The notes beneath the pieces were generated by a model that searched no databases, was not told the DNA's origin, and saw only the letters and a list, made by a program, of their open reading frames with translations. From Chlorobiota bacterium (lineage in GTDB: Bacteria > Bacteroidota > Bacteroidia > Bacteroidales > VadinHA17), in assembly GCA_013152085.1 (NCBI GenBank), contig JAADHC010000051.1, positions 1-37,840 of the forward strand: a stretch of 37,840 nt of DNA, given 5' to 3'. The translations under genes and the position numbers were made by a program. Shown one piece after another: positions 8,643 to 18,044 of the stretch. Position 1 is the stretch's first letter; each line of letters begins with the position of its first letter.

Positions 8643-10019
8643 TTATTTAAACCATTTCTGACCTGTAGTATTCAGGGCTTCCCGGACAGATATTCTCCGG
8701 TCTCCTTTATAAGCTGTAACAAATGCTTCCTGAATATCCGTCTTTTTAAACAGGTCATCAATAAATGTTCTTGCCTCACGGTACAGGGTAAACGAGCCAG
8801 TCGTATATTTATACAATCCGCCTATATATTCCCGGTAAATTCTTCCGGGAATCCGGTGTTCTTTGAAATAGGCTTCGATCTGGATGGGTTTACTGGTTGC
8901 AATAATCTGCACCCTGAAATAGATTCCTTCTTTAGGTTCCGGGCTGTGGGTAACAATTTCTGTTTTCTGCCCGGGTTTATTCTCACTTTCTCCCGTAACA
9001 GGCTGTGAGGTTTCTTTCTGCTGTTCTTCGGCAAGAAGTGTTTCAGCAGATTTTGCTCCCTGGCTTGGAGCCGTCTGTAGCATTTCAGAAGGCACACCCT
9101 TCTGGATCATCTCTACCGAAACATCTCTGATAAGAGCGGTATATAAATCTTCAAGCCCCCGGTTGTCAAGGCCTGATGTAATATCCCTCTCTGTCGGAAT
9201 GATAGGGATACTCCTGGGTTCATTATCCTTCATAAAGGAAAACAATCCGTCCATGGCAGGCATCCCCCCTGTTCCCCCGGCAGGTTTAACCCGGTATGTA
9301 ACCACAAAAAGCGGTTCTTCAGGAAGTGTCATCCAAATATATTTCAGTTTTCCGTCTTTATAAGAAAAGATGGCTCCTTTCCCATCCACATTTTCAGCTC
9401 TGAAACCCTTAGGGATACTTTCTTCTATTCTGCCCAGTTTTTCAATATTTGCACGGCTTACCAATAAATGCACAATCCAGCCGTTCCCGTCAGGTTGTCT
9501 GACCGGCTGTCCTCTGAAAACGGCCAGTTTATAGGATATTGATTTCCCCTGTACCTGATTTTCCACGGCTTCGGCCGGGGCTGTAATTTCAATTTTCTTA
9601 ACCGGTGCCACTACTTCATCCCTGTCATTATCATGAATAAAGGAAAAACGGCCGGAAAATTTAAAAATCCCCGTTAACCTGCTGTCAGGAATAACCATAT
9701 ATTCCAAAGTAATGGTCTCCGTTTCCGGTAGTTTCAGCCAGATAAAATCTGCCGTCTGGTTACGGAAACTGAAATCGGCATTTGCCGTATTCACCGGCCG
9801 GATTTTAAAACCATCCGGAAGCGGTTGTTGAAACCGTGCAAAATCGCTGTTCTGACCTTTATGGATGGTAACCTTTACAGGCACTTCTGTTCCGGCTGTG
9901 GCAGTGGCCGGGATCTCCAGAGTACAGGACACCTCCTGGGCTATTCCGGGGAAACATGTGGCAAAGCTCAAAAAGGCAAGCGTGAGAAACAACTTCGAAG
10001 ACTTAATTTGGACCTTCAT
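8643..10019 (-). CDS. Exported protein with duplicated N-terminal domain and SPOR-like C-terminus
   Basis: I do not recognise a named family for the whole 458-aa protein. It has a signal peptide (about 1-27, FPGIAQ). Two related beta-rich segments follow (about 28-145 and 160-275), each with a similar sub-pattern: PLPDGFKI, then ADFIWLKLPE, then GRFSFIHDND in the first; SIPKGFRA, then LKYIWMTLPEE, then GLFSFMKDNE in the second. These look like an internal duplication. A low-complexity linker rich in Glu, Gln and Ser (about 320-360) leads to a C-terminal segment (YFRVQIIATSKPIQ to FVTAYKGDRRI) with the look of a SPOR-type fold, which in other proteins binds denuded peptidoglycan. It lies between the LOG-family gene (10-bp gap) and the calcium-motif barrel gene, suggesting a cell-envelope role. 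Confidence 0.7.
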   Translation of the reverse strand: MKVQIKSSKLFLTLAFLSFATCFPGIAQEVSCTLEIPATATAGTEVPVKVTIHKGQNSDFARFQQPLPDGFKIRPVNTANADFSFRNQTADFIWLKLPETETITLEYMVIPDSRLTGIFKFSGRFSFIHDNDRDEVVAPVKKIEITAPAEAVENQVQGKSISYKLAVFRGQPVRQPDGNGWIVHLLVSRANIEKLGRIEESIPKGFRAENVDGKGAIFSYKDGKLKYIWMTLPEEPLFVVTYRVKPAGGTGGMPAMDGLFSFMKDNEPRSIPIIPTERDITSGLDNRGLEDLYTALIRDVSVEMIQKGVPSEMLQTAPSQGAKSAETLLAEEQQKETSQPVTGESENKPGQKTEIVTHSPEPKEGIYFRVQIIATSKPIQIEAYFKEHRIPGRIYREYIGGLYKYTTGSFTLYREARTFIDDLFKKTDIQEAFVTAYKGDRRISVREALNTTGQKWFK

Positions 10020-10029
10020 ATCTGATCGT

Positions 10030-10740
10030 TTAAAAGTTCGGGCTTAACAGATATTGCGAATAAAAATGATCTATTTCATGTACCGCTTCATCAGCAGTAT
10101 CTACCAATTTAAACAAATCCAGATCTTTTTCCCTGATATTTTTTTCCTTCTCCAGCATAACTTCCTTAATCCAGTCTATCAATCCCGTCCAATAAGACGT
10201 ACCGACAAGAACAATGGGAAACCGGCCGATTTTTCCGGTCTGGATCAGGGTTATGGCCTCGAATAATTCATCGAATGTACCGAAACCTCCCGGAAGGACA
10301 ATAAATCCCTGGGCATATTTCATAAACATTACCTTGCGAACGAAAAAATGATCAAAAGTGATCAGTTTATCAGGATCAATAAAAATATTGGCTTCCTGCT
10401 CAAAAGGCAGGGCAATATTTATTCCTACCGACTTTCCACGGCCTTTTTTGGCCCCCATATTGGCTGCTTCCATGATCCCGGGGCCTCCACCGGTAATTAC
10501 GCCATAACCTTTCCGGGTGAGTTTAAAGGCAATTTCCTCGGCAAGCTTAAAATATTTATTCTCTGGACCGGTGCGTGCGGATCCGAAGACAGAGACACAA
10601 GGCCCTATTCGGCTTAATTTTTCAAAACCTTCAACAAATTCGGATAAAATTTTAAACACCTGCCAGGAATCGGATGTTTTAATTTCCTGCCAGGATTTCT
10701 CTTCAAAAGCTTCTTTTATTTTTTCCTCACTGCTGGTCAT
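10030..10740 (-). CDS. LOG-family (TIGR00730-type) nucleotide phosphoribohydrolase-like protein
   Basis: The 236-aa cytoplasmic protein has the two hallmark motifs of the Lonely Guy family: GGGPGIMEAANMGA and the substrate-binding/catalytic PGGFGTFDELFE. Characterised members cleave cytokinin riboside 5'-monophosphate or other nucleoside monophosphates such as AMP to free base and ribose 5-phosphate; older annotations call them lysine decarboxylases, which is misleading. The N-terminal ~30 residues (SSEEKIKEAFEEK) extend beyond the core, as in many bacterial members. It appears to be the first gene of a three-gene minus-strand unit with the SPOR-like and barrel genes. A -7-like box lies about 39 bp upstream of its start. 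Confidence 0.88.
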   Translation of the reverse strand: MTSSEEKIKEAFEEKSWQEIKTSDSWQVFKILSEFVEGFEKLSRIGPCVSVFGSARTGPENKYFKLAEEIAFKLTRKGYGVITGGGPGIMEAANMGAKKGRGKSVGINIALPFEQEANIFIDPDKLITFDHFFVRKVMFMKYAQGFIVLPGGFGTFDELFEAITLIQTGKIGRFPIVLVGTSYWTGLIDWIKEVMLEKEKNIREKDLDLFKLVDTADEAVHEIDHFYSQYLLSPNF

Positions 10741-10778
10741 CGGTTTATTTAAATTTAAAAGGTGATTCTTCCGTTCTA

Positions 10779-10786
10779 CAAATATA
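10779..10786 (-). promoter_or_regulatory. Bacteroidota-type -7 box for the LOG-family gene
   Basis: On the minus strand the sequence TATATTTG matches the Bacteroidota -7 consensus TAnnTTTG, 38 bp before the ATG at 10740. No clear -33 TTTG was found at the usual spacing, and the region is AT-rich, so chance matches are possible. Confidence 0.4.
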
Positions 10787-10842
10787 TGTATTTTTATATA
10801 TATTTCTCATATTTTTTCAGAAACACTTTTCTCGCTGCCATA

Positions 10843-13623
10843 TCAGTGTTTAATAAATATTTTAAAGTGACCTGACAAGGATACCCCATCCAGTTTTAAA
10901 ATAACGATACCACCGGGGATACCAGACACATCCAAACGACAGGATGTACCGGGGGAAGCAATGATAATATTTTGTTGTCTGATCAGTTTTCCGGATACGG
11001 TATAAAATCCGGCAATATAACGGCCCGGAATCTCCGTGCTGACGAAAAGTTCATCTTCTGCCGGATTCGGGTATGCTGAAATCCGAAGTGCATTGACATC
11101 CTGAGATTTCCGTATTCCGGAACTCAATCCCGATGTGGTAAAGATTCCCCGGCCATGGGTAGCAGCCAGGATTAAGCCGTCAGAAGGCCTGTACTGCAGC
11201 ATATCCGTCCTGACATTAGCCATTCCGGTATTTACCGGATACCAGGATACGGAACCCGCATCCAGGTTATCACAAATCCAGATACCCAACTCGGTAGCAA
11301 TCAATGCAGACCTGTCATCCAGCGGATTGTATAAAATCCACCGAACAGGCATATCCGGAAGATCCCCCTCAACATTTTTCCAGGATGTACCGCCATTTAC
11401 CGTTTCCCAGATTGACGGTACACCATAGTTGCTGAAGGTTACCAGAATATGATCTTTATCGCTGCCAATGTTTATACAGGAAATATTAGCCGCGGGGAAA
11501 TCAGTATCGCCAATTTCGGTAACCTGTGGAATCATATCGGCATTTTCTGCGCGGAATAACTTTCCCGATTGTGTTCCGGCAAATAATGTGGTATGATCCT
11601 GAGGGGAGAAAGGGGATACCTTTATCGCGGAGAAATAAACCTGTGTGCCGGTGCTCATCGTCAGGAAATGTCCCTCAGGAGCTGTCACCATATTGTCAAT
11701 CCTCAGGATCTGGTCGGCAAAATTGCCTTCAAAACTTACTGCATTGGCATACAGCTTATTTAACCGGCTGTCATAATCCGCAGGGTTGATAAAAACTCCA
11801 CTGTAATAATTATCAATGTAATGTTTCATACTGGTAGACAGCGCAGATATTGTCTGATAGACATAATACCTGTTATAATAAACGGATGTTATAAAGTAAT
11901 CCGCCTGATCTGTATCAAAGAAACAATAGGCCCCGTCCCCTCCGGATATCATATCCGGTAAAGATGCCGGTATACCTTTATAAAAAATTGTACCGTTATC
12001 CTGGGTGCCGGCAAGAAAGTGATCGGAACCGGCAACAGGATCGATGGCGCAGGTATAAAATTGCAGGGTATTATAAGCATCATTCCGTTCAACAAAGTCA
12101 GGATAGTCAGCCGTACCGTTTTGAGTGTAAAAAATTCCGCCATCCGTTGCAAAAAGGATTTCATCAGAACTATGATTCCGGAAAACAACCTTGTGCTGGT
12201 CGGCATGGATGTACGGGGAACCACCTCCGTCATACATACCGAACCAGTCGGATATTTTATGCCATGTCTGGCCGCCATCCGAACTTTTGTGCTGATCCAG
12301 TCCGCCGGCATAAATAGTGTTCGGGTCATTGGGATCAACGGCCAGCGTCAGGGCGTGCCAGGCCAGCATGGCCCATGATCCGTCATCTGCGGGCATGGTT
12401 ATTTTCTTCCATGTCACCCCGCGGTCATCGGAACGAAGGATGGTATAGGCTTTATAAAAAATAAACCCTGCCAGTGTAGGGCCTCCGCCGGCCACTACGG
12501 CATACACCCTTGCAGAATCAGACGGGGCGGTCGCCAGGATCACTCTTCCGGGAACGTTTGTTTTTGAATCCGGCAATTGAATGATCTCCTGATAAATTGA
12601 ATCATAAATTTGCCAGCCGGTGCCATTGTCACTATACAGGATAGTTCCGCCACCCTGTCCGTTCAGGTTTCTCATCGTACCTACGAAAATCCTTCCGTCA
12701 GGTCCGATTTCGATATCCGCCGGTGCAAATATTTTTTTCCCTCCCGGGATTTTTGGCAGTACCTGCTGCCATGACACCCCACCATCTGACGACCGGTACA
12801 GTCCATCAGACGGTTGGCTATAATGATATGATTCTTTATAATAACCCGAAACAACAGCGGCGTAAACTACAGTAGTATCTTGTTCCACACGGGTTACGAT
12901 ATCCGTGACATAAGCAAAACCGGCAGTGGAAGAGAGAAAATCCCAGGTTTTGCCTCCATCGGAGGATTTCAATATTCCCGAACCCAATCCCGAAGATTCC
13001 CGGTAAATGGTTACGGCTGTCTGTGCTTCTCCCGTTCCGGCAAATAACACGTTGGGATTTTGGGGATCAAAAGCCATGCAGGAAATAGAGAGATTTTCCA
13101 GAAAGTCGTTCACCGGATGCCATTTTTCAAAAGGACTTGTAATATCCTCATTCACCCATAATCCTCCTGTAACCGATCCCGCCCAAAGCTTCTTTTGTAA
13201 CGAATCAGCAGGATCAAACATCAGCGCCCTGGTACGTCCACCCATATCAGAAGGCCGGCTGGTCCATGAAAATTCCCACTGCTCCGTTCCCTTTTTTGTC
13301 TTGTATCCCTTCAATACCCTTTTAGCTTCGGTAAGCCGTTCTTTTGGGACAATGCCTGTGGCGGGATCAACAGTCATCAGGAAATCCTGGTAAGCAGCCA
13401 GTTCCGGGCTATCCGGACGAACATATACATCCTGCCCGGATTTTGTCAAACCGGCAATATCCCGGTAATTTTCAAGAAGAAACGCTTCATATTTCTCACG
13501 ATACCGCACCACTGAATTCCGGTGTAAACCGGAGTATACCACCCATACGGCTGCCCCTGTTACAACGCCGGAAATAATCAAATACCGGAAGGGATGTTTG
13601 CCTGACCTCTTATTTTTTAACAT
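10843..13623 (-). CDS. Large Asp-box (BNR/sortilin-like) exported protein with T9SS sorting domain
   Basis: The 926-aa product has an N-terminal hydrophobic segment (about 13-32) and a long region of beta-propeller type with repeated Asp-box motifs: SSDGGKTWDF, SSDGGVSWQQ, SDDRGVTWKK, SSDGGQTWHK, and VNGGTSWKN. This is the pattern of BNR/VPS10-sortilin-like propellers. The C-terminus (about 848-926, AYPNPAEDELFVST to FKIFIKH) is a type A T9SS sorting domain. The protein is therefore expected to be secreted or attached at the cell surface. Function is unknown; Asp-box propellers occur in sialidases, binding proteins and exported proteins of unknown role, and no sialidase arginine triad was assigned. 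Its start overlaps the 3' end of uvrA by 14 bp, so it is translationally close to that gene. Confidence 0.85.
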   Translation of the reverse strand: MLKNKRSGKHPFRYLIISGVVTGAAVWVVYSGLHRNSVVRYREKYEAFLLENYRDIAGLTKSGQDVYVRPDSPELAAYQDFLMTVDPATGIVPKERLTEAKRVLKGYKTKKGTEQWEFSWTSRPSDMGGRTRALMFDPADSLQKKLWAGSVTGGLWVNEDITSPFEKWHPVNDFLENLSISCMAFDPQNPNVLFAGTGEAQTAVTIYRESSGLGSGILKSSDGGKTWDFLSSTAGFAYVTDIVTRVEQDTTVVYAAVVSGYYKESYHYSQPSDGLYRSSDGGVSWQQVLPKIPGGKKIFAPADIEIGPDGRIFVGTMRNLNGQGGGTILYSDNGTGWQIYDSIYQEIIQLPDSKTNVPGRVILATAPSDSARVYAVVAGGGPTLAGFIFYKAYTILRSDDRGVTWKKITMPADDGSWAMLAWHALTLAVDPNDPNTIYAGGLDQHKSSDGGQTWHKISDWFGMYDGGGSPYIHADQHKVVFRNHSSDEILFATDGGIFYTQNGTADYPDFVERNDAYNTLQFYTCAIDPVAGSDHFLAGTQDNGTIFYKGIPASLPDMISGGDGAYCFFDTDQADYFITSVYYNRYYVYQTISALSTSMKHYIDNYYSGVFINPADYDSRLNKLYANAVSFEGNFADQILRIDNMVTAPEGHFLTMSTGTQVYFSAIKVSPFSPQDHTTLFAGTQSGKLFRAENADMIPQVTEIGDTDFPAANISCINIGSDKDHILVTFSNYGVPSIWETVNGGTSWKNVEGDLPDMPVRWILYNPLDDRSALIATELGIWICDNLDAGSVSWYPVNTGMANVRTDMLQYRPSDGLILAATHGRGIFTTSGLSSGIRKSQDVNALRISAYPNPAEDELFVSTEIPGRYIAGFYTVSGKLIRQQNIIIASPGTSCRLDVSGIPGGIVILKLDGVSLSGHFKIFIKH

Positions 13624-16486
13624 GGGCTTCCCCGATGATTTCGTTCCGTAAAAACTCTGCCGTATATCCTTTACCGGATAAAGCTACTTTTTCAGGGGTA
13701 CCGGTAGCCATTACTTCACCACCCTCGTTTCCTCCTCCCGGGCCCAGGTCAACGATATAATCGGCTGTTTTAATCACATCCAGGTTATGTTCAATAATGA
13801 TGACCGTATTCCCTTTATCTACCAGTTTACGCAGCACACTGAGCAGGACATTAATATCTTCAAAATGAAGGCCTGTGGTAGGTTCATCGAGGATATACAA
13901 GGTATGGCCGGTATCTTTGCGGGCCAGTTCGGCAGCGAGTTTTACCCGCTGGGATTCTCCGCCGGAGAGTGTCGTGGAAGACTGTCCCAGATGAATATAC
14001 CCTAATCCAACTTCCTTAATGGTATTCAGTTTCTTATAAACGGACGGAATATTTTTAAAAAATTCCGTGGCTTCGTTGACGGTCATATTCAAAACATCAC
14101 TAATGGATTTACCTTTATATTTCACCTGCAGCGTTTCTCTGTTATACCTGGCTCCATGACAGGAATCACACTCCACACTAACATCAGGGAGAAAATTCAT
14201 TTCAATAATTTTCACTCCGGCGCCCTGACAGGTTTCACATCTGCCCCCGGGAACATTGAATGAGAACCTGCCGGGTTTATAACCCCGGATCTTTGCTTCG
14301 GGAATCTGGGCAAACAACGCCCGGATATCGGAAAATACCCCTGTGTACGTTGCCGGATTTGAGCGTGGCGTCCGGCCCAGAGGCGACTGATTCACTTCAA
14401 TGATCTTATCAATATATTCCAGCCCTGATAATCCTTTATAAGGTAACGGGTCTTTTACCGACCGGTAAAGTTTTTTGCTTATGGCCGGATGAAGGGTCAT
14501 ATTTACCAGGGTTGACTTACCCGAACCCGATACACCGGTAACACAGATCATCAATCCCAGGGGAAATTTGACGGTAATGTTTTTAAGATTATTCCCTGCG
14601 GCCCCCTTCAGCACAATTTCTTTCCCGGAAGAGACACGCCGTTCAGCCGGAACGGCAATTTTTTTATCTTTTCGTAAATAACGGCCGGTGAGGCCATCGG
14701 ATTCTGCCACTTTTGCGGGAGGCCCGCTCACCACAATCTCTCCCCCTTTTCTTCCGGCAAACGGCCCCATATCCACCACATAATCTGCCGACTGTATCAT
14801 CTCCCGGTCATGTTCAACCACGATGATGGAATTACCGGCATCCCGCAATTTTTTCAGTGAATTGATCAGGCGTATATTATCACGCTGATGGAGGCCTATA
14901 CTCGGTTCATCCAGGATATAGAGCACATTGACCAGCCGGGAACCAATCTGGGTGGCCAGGCGTATCCGCTGGCTCTCTCCTCCTGAAAGTGTTCTCGCCG
15001 AACGATCCAGCGAAAGATAATTCAATCCGACATCCAGCAAAAAACGAAGCCTTACCTGGATCTCTTTTAGTACCTCACCGGCAATCTTCTGCTGCTTTTC
15101 AGTAAGGTAAGGGGGTAATTTTTCAATCCAGTCAGCCAGGGACCGGATATCCATGGAAGCCAGCTCAGCAATGTTTTTATCATGAATCCTGAACCAGAGG
15201 GATTCTTTCTTCAGTCGCGTACCGTTGCATTCCGGACATGTAACATATTTAACAAAAGCCCCGGCTTTTTTATTTTTTTTACCGTTTTGGCCGGTGTTAA
15301 TGCTCAGTAGATAATTAACAATCCCCTCAAAACTCAGGAAATAGTTCGTGGATATTCCAAGATTACTGTTCTTCAGGCGAAATGACTCTTCAGAACCGTA
15401 TAGAATAATCTGTAAACCATCATCGGGAATATCTTTGACCGGAGTATCCAGGGTAAATCCATATTTCTGCCCGATGGCCTCAATTTGCCAAAAAATCAAT
15501 GAACTTTGATACGAGCCTAACGGCTCAATGGCACCTTTCCGAATAGACTTTGCCGTATCCGGAATAATCTTCTTTATGTCTGCATCGGCAACCGTCCCCA
15601 GACCGTTACAACCCGGACAGGCTCCCTGCGGCGAATTAAAAGAAAAATTATGTGGCGCCGGTTCATTATAGGAAATTCCTGTAGTAGGGCACATCAGTTT
15701 AAGACTGAAATAGCGCAGGTCATCGGAAACAATATCCCACACCTGCATGGTTCCGTCACCTAACTCCAGGGCAGTTTTTACCGATGATCCAAGCCTTTTG
15801 TGACCGACAGGCCCGATAACCAGTTTATCTACGACCAGTTCAATATTATGCGTTTTGTAACGGTCGAGTTTCATTCCCGGTGACAGGTCAGACAATCCGC
15901 CATCAATCCTCATGGAGAGGTACCCTTTGCGCATCATTCTTTCGAACAATTCCCTGTAATGGCCTTTTCTTCCCCGCACCAGTGGCGCCAGGATCATTAC
16001 CTTTTTCCCGGCATACGAGCGGATCAGCATATCCGTGATCTGAGGTTCCGAATATCTTACCATTTTTTCGCCGGTCCGGTAAGAATAGGCCACTCCGGCA
16101 CGAGCATACAAAAGGCGCAGGAAATCATAAATTTCGGTGATCGTTCCTACCGTCGACCGCGGGTTTTTACCGGTTGTTTTTTGTTCAATGGCAATCACCG
16201 GAGAAAGTCCGTTGATTTTATCCACATCAGGACGTTCCATACGGCCAATAAATTGCCGCGAATAAGCTGAAAAAGTTTCCAGGTACCTGCGTTGTCCTTC
16301 GGCATGGATGGTATCAAAAGCCAGGGATGATTTTCCACTTCCGCTCAAACCGGTAAGTACGGTGAGCGTATTCCGCGGTATGGTAACATCAATATCTTTC
16401 AGGTTATGCACCCTTGCCCCAAGCACTTCAACCGTTTCCTGCTTTTTCGGAGCAGGTTTGATATTATTTCCTTTTCTGACTGCCAT
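13610..16486 (-). CDS. uvrA: UvrABC excision nuclease subunit A
   Basis: UvrA is the damage-recognition ATPase of nucleotide excision repair; it loads UvrB at DNA lesions. The 958-aa product has both ABC cassettes: Walker A motifs GLSGSGKSS (N-terminal) and GVSGSGKST (C-terminal), and signatures LSGGESQRIRLA and LSGGESQRVKLA. Cys pairs for zinc binding are seen in CPGCNGLG, CPECNGTR, CETCQGAG and CDSCHGAR. The first zinc module has CPTTG where many UvrA proteins have CxxC; Bacteroidota UvrA proteins commonly look like this, so it is not treated as damage. Its start lies 3 bp after the lytic transglycosylase stop codon, and its end overlaps the Asp-box protein start. Confidence 0.97.
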   Translation of the reverse strand: MAVRKGNNIKPAPKKQETVEVLGARVHNLKDIDVTIPRNTLTVLTGLSGSGKSSLAFDTIHAEGQRRYLETFSAYSRQFIGRMERPDVDKINGLSPVIAIEQKTTGKNPRSTVGTITEIYDFLRLLYARAGVAYSYRTGEKMVRYSEPQITDMLIRSYAGKKVMILAPLVRGRKGHYRELFERMMRKGYLSMRIDGGLSDLSPGMKLDRYKTHNIELVVDKLVIGPVGHKRLGSSVKTALELGDGTMQVWDIVSDDLRYFSLKLMCPTTGISYNEPAPHNFSFNSPQGACPGCNGLGTVADADIKKIIPDTAKSIRKGAIEPLGSYQSSLIFWQIEAIGQKYGFTLDTPVKDIPDDGLQIILYGSEESFRLKNSNLGISTNYFLSFEGIVNYLLSINTGQNGKKNKKAGAFVKYVTCPECNGTRLKKESLWFRIHDKNIAELASMDIRSLADWIEKLPPYLTEKQQKIAGEVLKEIQVRLRFLLDVGLNYLSLDRSARTLSGGESQRIRLATQIGSRLVNVLYILDEPSIGLHQRDNIRLINSLKKLRDAGNSIIVVEHDREMIQSADYVVDMGPFAGRKGGEIVVSGPPAKVAESDGLTGRYLRKDKKIAVPAERRVSSGKEIVLKGAAGNNLKNITVKFPLGLMICVTGVSGSGKSTLVNMTLHPAISKKLYRSVKDPLPYKGLSGLEYIDKIIEVNQSPLGRTPRSNPATYTGVFSDIRALFAQIPEAKIRGYKPGRFSFNVPGGRCETCQGAGVKIIEMNFLPDVSVECDSCHGARYNRETLQVKYKGKSISDVLNMTVNEATEFFKNIPSVYKKLNTIKEVGLGYIHLGQSSTTLSGGESQRVKLAAELARKDTGHTLYILDEPTTGLHFEDINVLLSVLRKLVDKGNTVIIIEHNLDVIKTADYIVDLGPGGGNEGGEVMATGTPEKVALSGKGYTAEFLRNEIIGEAHVKK

Positions 16487-16489
16487 AGG

Positions 16490-17476
16490 TTACTCCATAT
16501 TTGTATCTCCCTGATCAAGTACTTCGAAATACTTACGGGTCCGGGCACCAGGCGCCGGAAGAGTAATAGTATAGGTTTTCCCGCTTTTATTACTCAGATA
16601 AGGTTTGCGGAGCCATGGGTTGAAATATTTCAGCATCTTGTAATTAGTCTGAAAATGCCCGGCAAAGCCGGCAAAATCATGAACCGAAGTATCCACCTCT
16701 ACATGGTAAGTATCAATTACCGGGTAAAGTTGATCGGTTTTAATCCGAAAACCGTATTCCTCCGGATGTTTCAATATCAGTTTTAAAGCCAGAAGGCGAA
16801 ATACATACCTTTCGGTTTCTTCTCCGAGCAAAAGGTTATAATAATTCGTTTCTTTTTGTGTATTTATCTGGTTTTCAATGCCTTTCTTTCCCATATTAAA
16901 TGAAGCAGCAACAAGTGTCCAGTTCCCAACCTGTTCATAGGCATCGTGGATATACCTGCAGGCAGCTTCTGTGGATTTTTCGAGATGATACCTTTCATCA
17001 ACTTCACCGTTCACTTCCAGTCCGTAATCTTTTGCCGTACCTTTCAGAAACTGCCAGTATCCCACGGCCCCTGCCGGGGAGGTGACATTCAATAATCCAC
17101 TTTCAACCAGGGGGATATATTTAAAATCCTCGGGGACCTTGTTGTTCCTCAGGATTTCTTCGATAACCGGGAAATAGCGGTGTGAACGTTTTATCAACTG
17201 AATGGTTTGTGAATGCCAGTATGTATTTACCAGGAGTTCCCTGTCAAGGCTCTCACGCGTATCAAAATTATCGAGCGGTACCGGTTCGCCGGCAAAATCA
17301 ATCTCACCCGGCATTTCAGGCATAAAAATGGAAAAATCCGTCGAATGTCCTGTTAAATCCCTATCCTGGTTTAAACCATTTTTATTAAGCGTAGCAATAA
17401 AACCACTCACAACCAGACCGGCCATCATGATCAACAAAAACAAACCGGAATTTTTCACCCATTGCTGTCTGGACAT
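16490..17476 (-). CDS. MltD-like membrane-bound lytic murein transglycosylase
   Basis: Lytic transglycosylases of the GH23/SLT group cleave the MurNAc-GlcNAc bond of peptidoglycan to give anhydromuropeptides. The 328-aa product has an N-terminal membrane anchor (about 11-31) and an SLT domain (about 110-240). The catalytic glutamate is visible in YIPLVESGL (E125), followed by GAVGYWQFLKGTA and the conserved VAASFNMGKKGIE. It resembles the MltD catalytic core but lacks the C-terminal LysM repeats of E. coli MltD; the C-terminal ~70 residues are a LysM-like or unassigned tail. It is the first gene of a unit with uvrA, which begins 3 bp after its stop. Confidence 0.88.
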   Translation of the reverse strand: MSRQQWVKNSGLFLLIMMAGLVVSGFIATLNKNGLNQDRDLTGHSTDFSIFMPEMPGEIDFAGEPVPLDNFDTRESLDRELLVNTYWHSQTIQLIKRSHRYFPVIEEILRNNKVPEDFKYIPLVESGLLNVTSPAGAVGYWQFLKGTAKDYGLEVNGEVDERYHLEKSTEAACRYIHDAYEQVGNWTLVAASFNMGKKGIENQINTQKETNYYNLLLGEETERYVFRLLALKLILKHPEEYGFRIKTDQLYPVIDTYHVEVDTSVHDFAGFAGHFQTNYKMLKYFNPWLRKPYLSNKSGKTYTITLPAPGARTRKYFEVLDQGDTNME

Positions 17477-17633
17477 ATCTATACATTTTAATCATCACTT
17501 TCACGATTCATCGTGCAAAATAGGTAAAATTAATCCATTTTCCGATAACCCGGAAATAGTAGCACAATGAATTACAGATGTTCTTTTTTTATAGGAACAC
17601 TTTAATAATGGGAGGAGGCCTGTATCTTCATGA

Positions 17634-18044
17634 TCAGAACCCAGATTCCCAACCCGGTTTATAGATCCTTCCCCATAATTTCATGGCTTCCTGATCCTTA
17701 ATATGTCCGTTACCGGTATCACATTTCAGGATCCTGCCTGTCCGGCTGGCAATATTGGCAAGGTGACAAAGGAGGGTACTTTTACCGCCTTCGTCAATCG
17801 GGGAGTGCTGACCGGTTTTCCCCCGGATAGCATCAAAAAAGTTTTCGATGTGAAGGGCAGTCATCCCGCCGCCACCTCCGAGTGCTGTTCCGTCCTCGCC
17901 CGGATCGGATTTACTGTCTTTTATCAGTTTCCCATTCCGGTCATATAGTTTATAACCACTCCTGTCAAGAAAAACGGTCCCTTCCGAGCCATATATGATC
18001 GTTCCGCGACCACCACCATAAGTATTACAGCCATTTCTGCTTTT
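17634..18044 (-). pseudogene. 3' remnant of a Gfo/Idh/MocA oxidoreductase gene
   Basis: Minus-strand translation gives about 136 residues matching the C-terminal part of exported Gfo/Idh/MocA dehydrogenases: GGGRGTIIYGSEGTVFLDR, GYKLYDRNGK, HIENFFDAIRG, GGKSTLLCHLANIASRTGR, and EAMKLWGRIYKPGWE at the end. The NAD-binding Rossmann domain and most of the protein, normally around 300 further residues, are missing. The remnant is in the same reading frame as the upstream double-DUF1080 gene and is separated from its end by that gene's TAA stop (18045-18047). It looks like the product of a deletion that removed the 5' part of this gene. An internal ATG at 17864 could start a 76-aa peptide, but that would not fold as a functional enzyme. 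Confidence 0.88.

Noticed and set aside
10821-10851. AAACACT/AGTGTTT inverted repeat at the end of the Asp-box gene
   Set aside because: 17-nt loop, overlaps the stop codon, and no T run; too weak to call a terminator.
15590-15720. Missing cysteine in the first zinc module of UvrA (CPTTG instead of CxxC)
   Set aside because: Recalled Bacteroidota UvrA proteins show the same CPxTG form, so this is a phylum feature and not a defect.
17579-17599. TGTTC/GAACA hairpin downstream of the oxidoreductase remnant
   Set aside because: Only 5-bp arms around an 11-nt T-rich loop; not distinguishable from chance.
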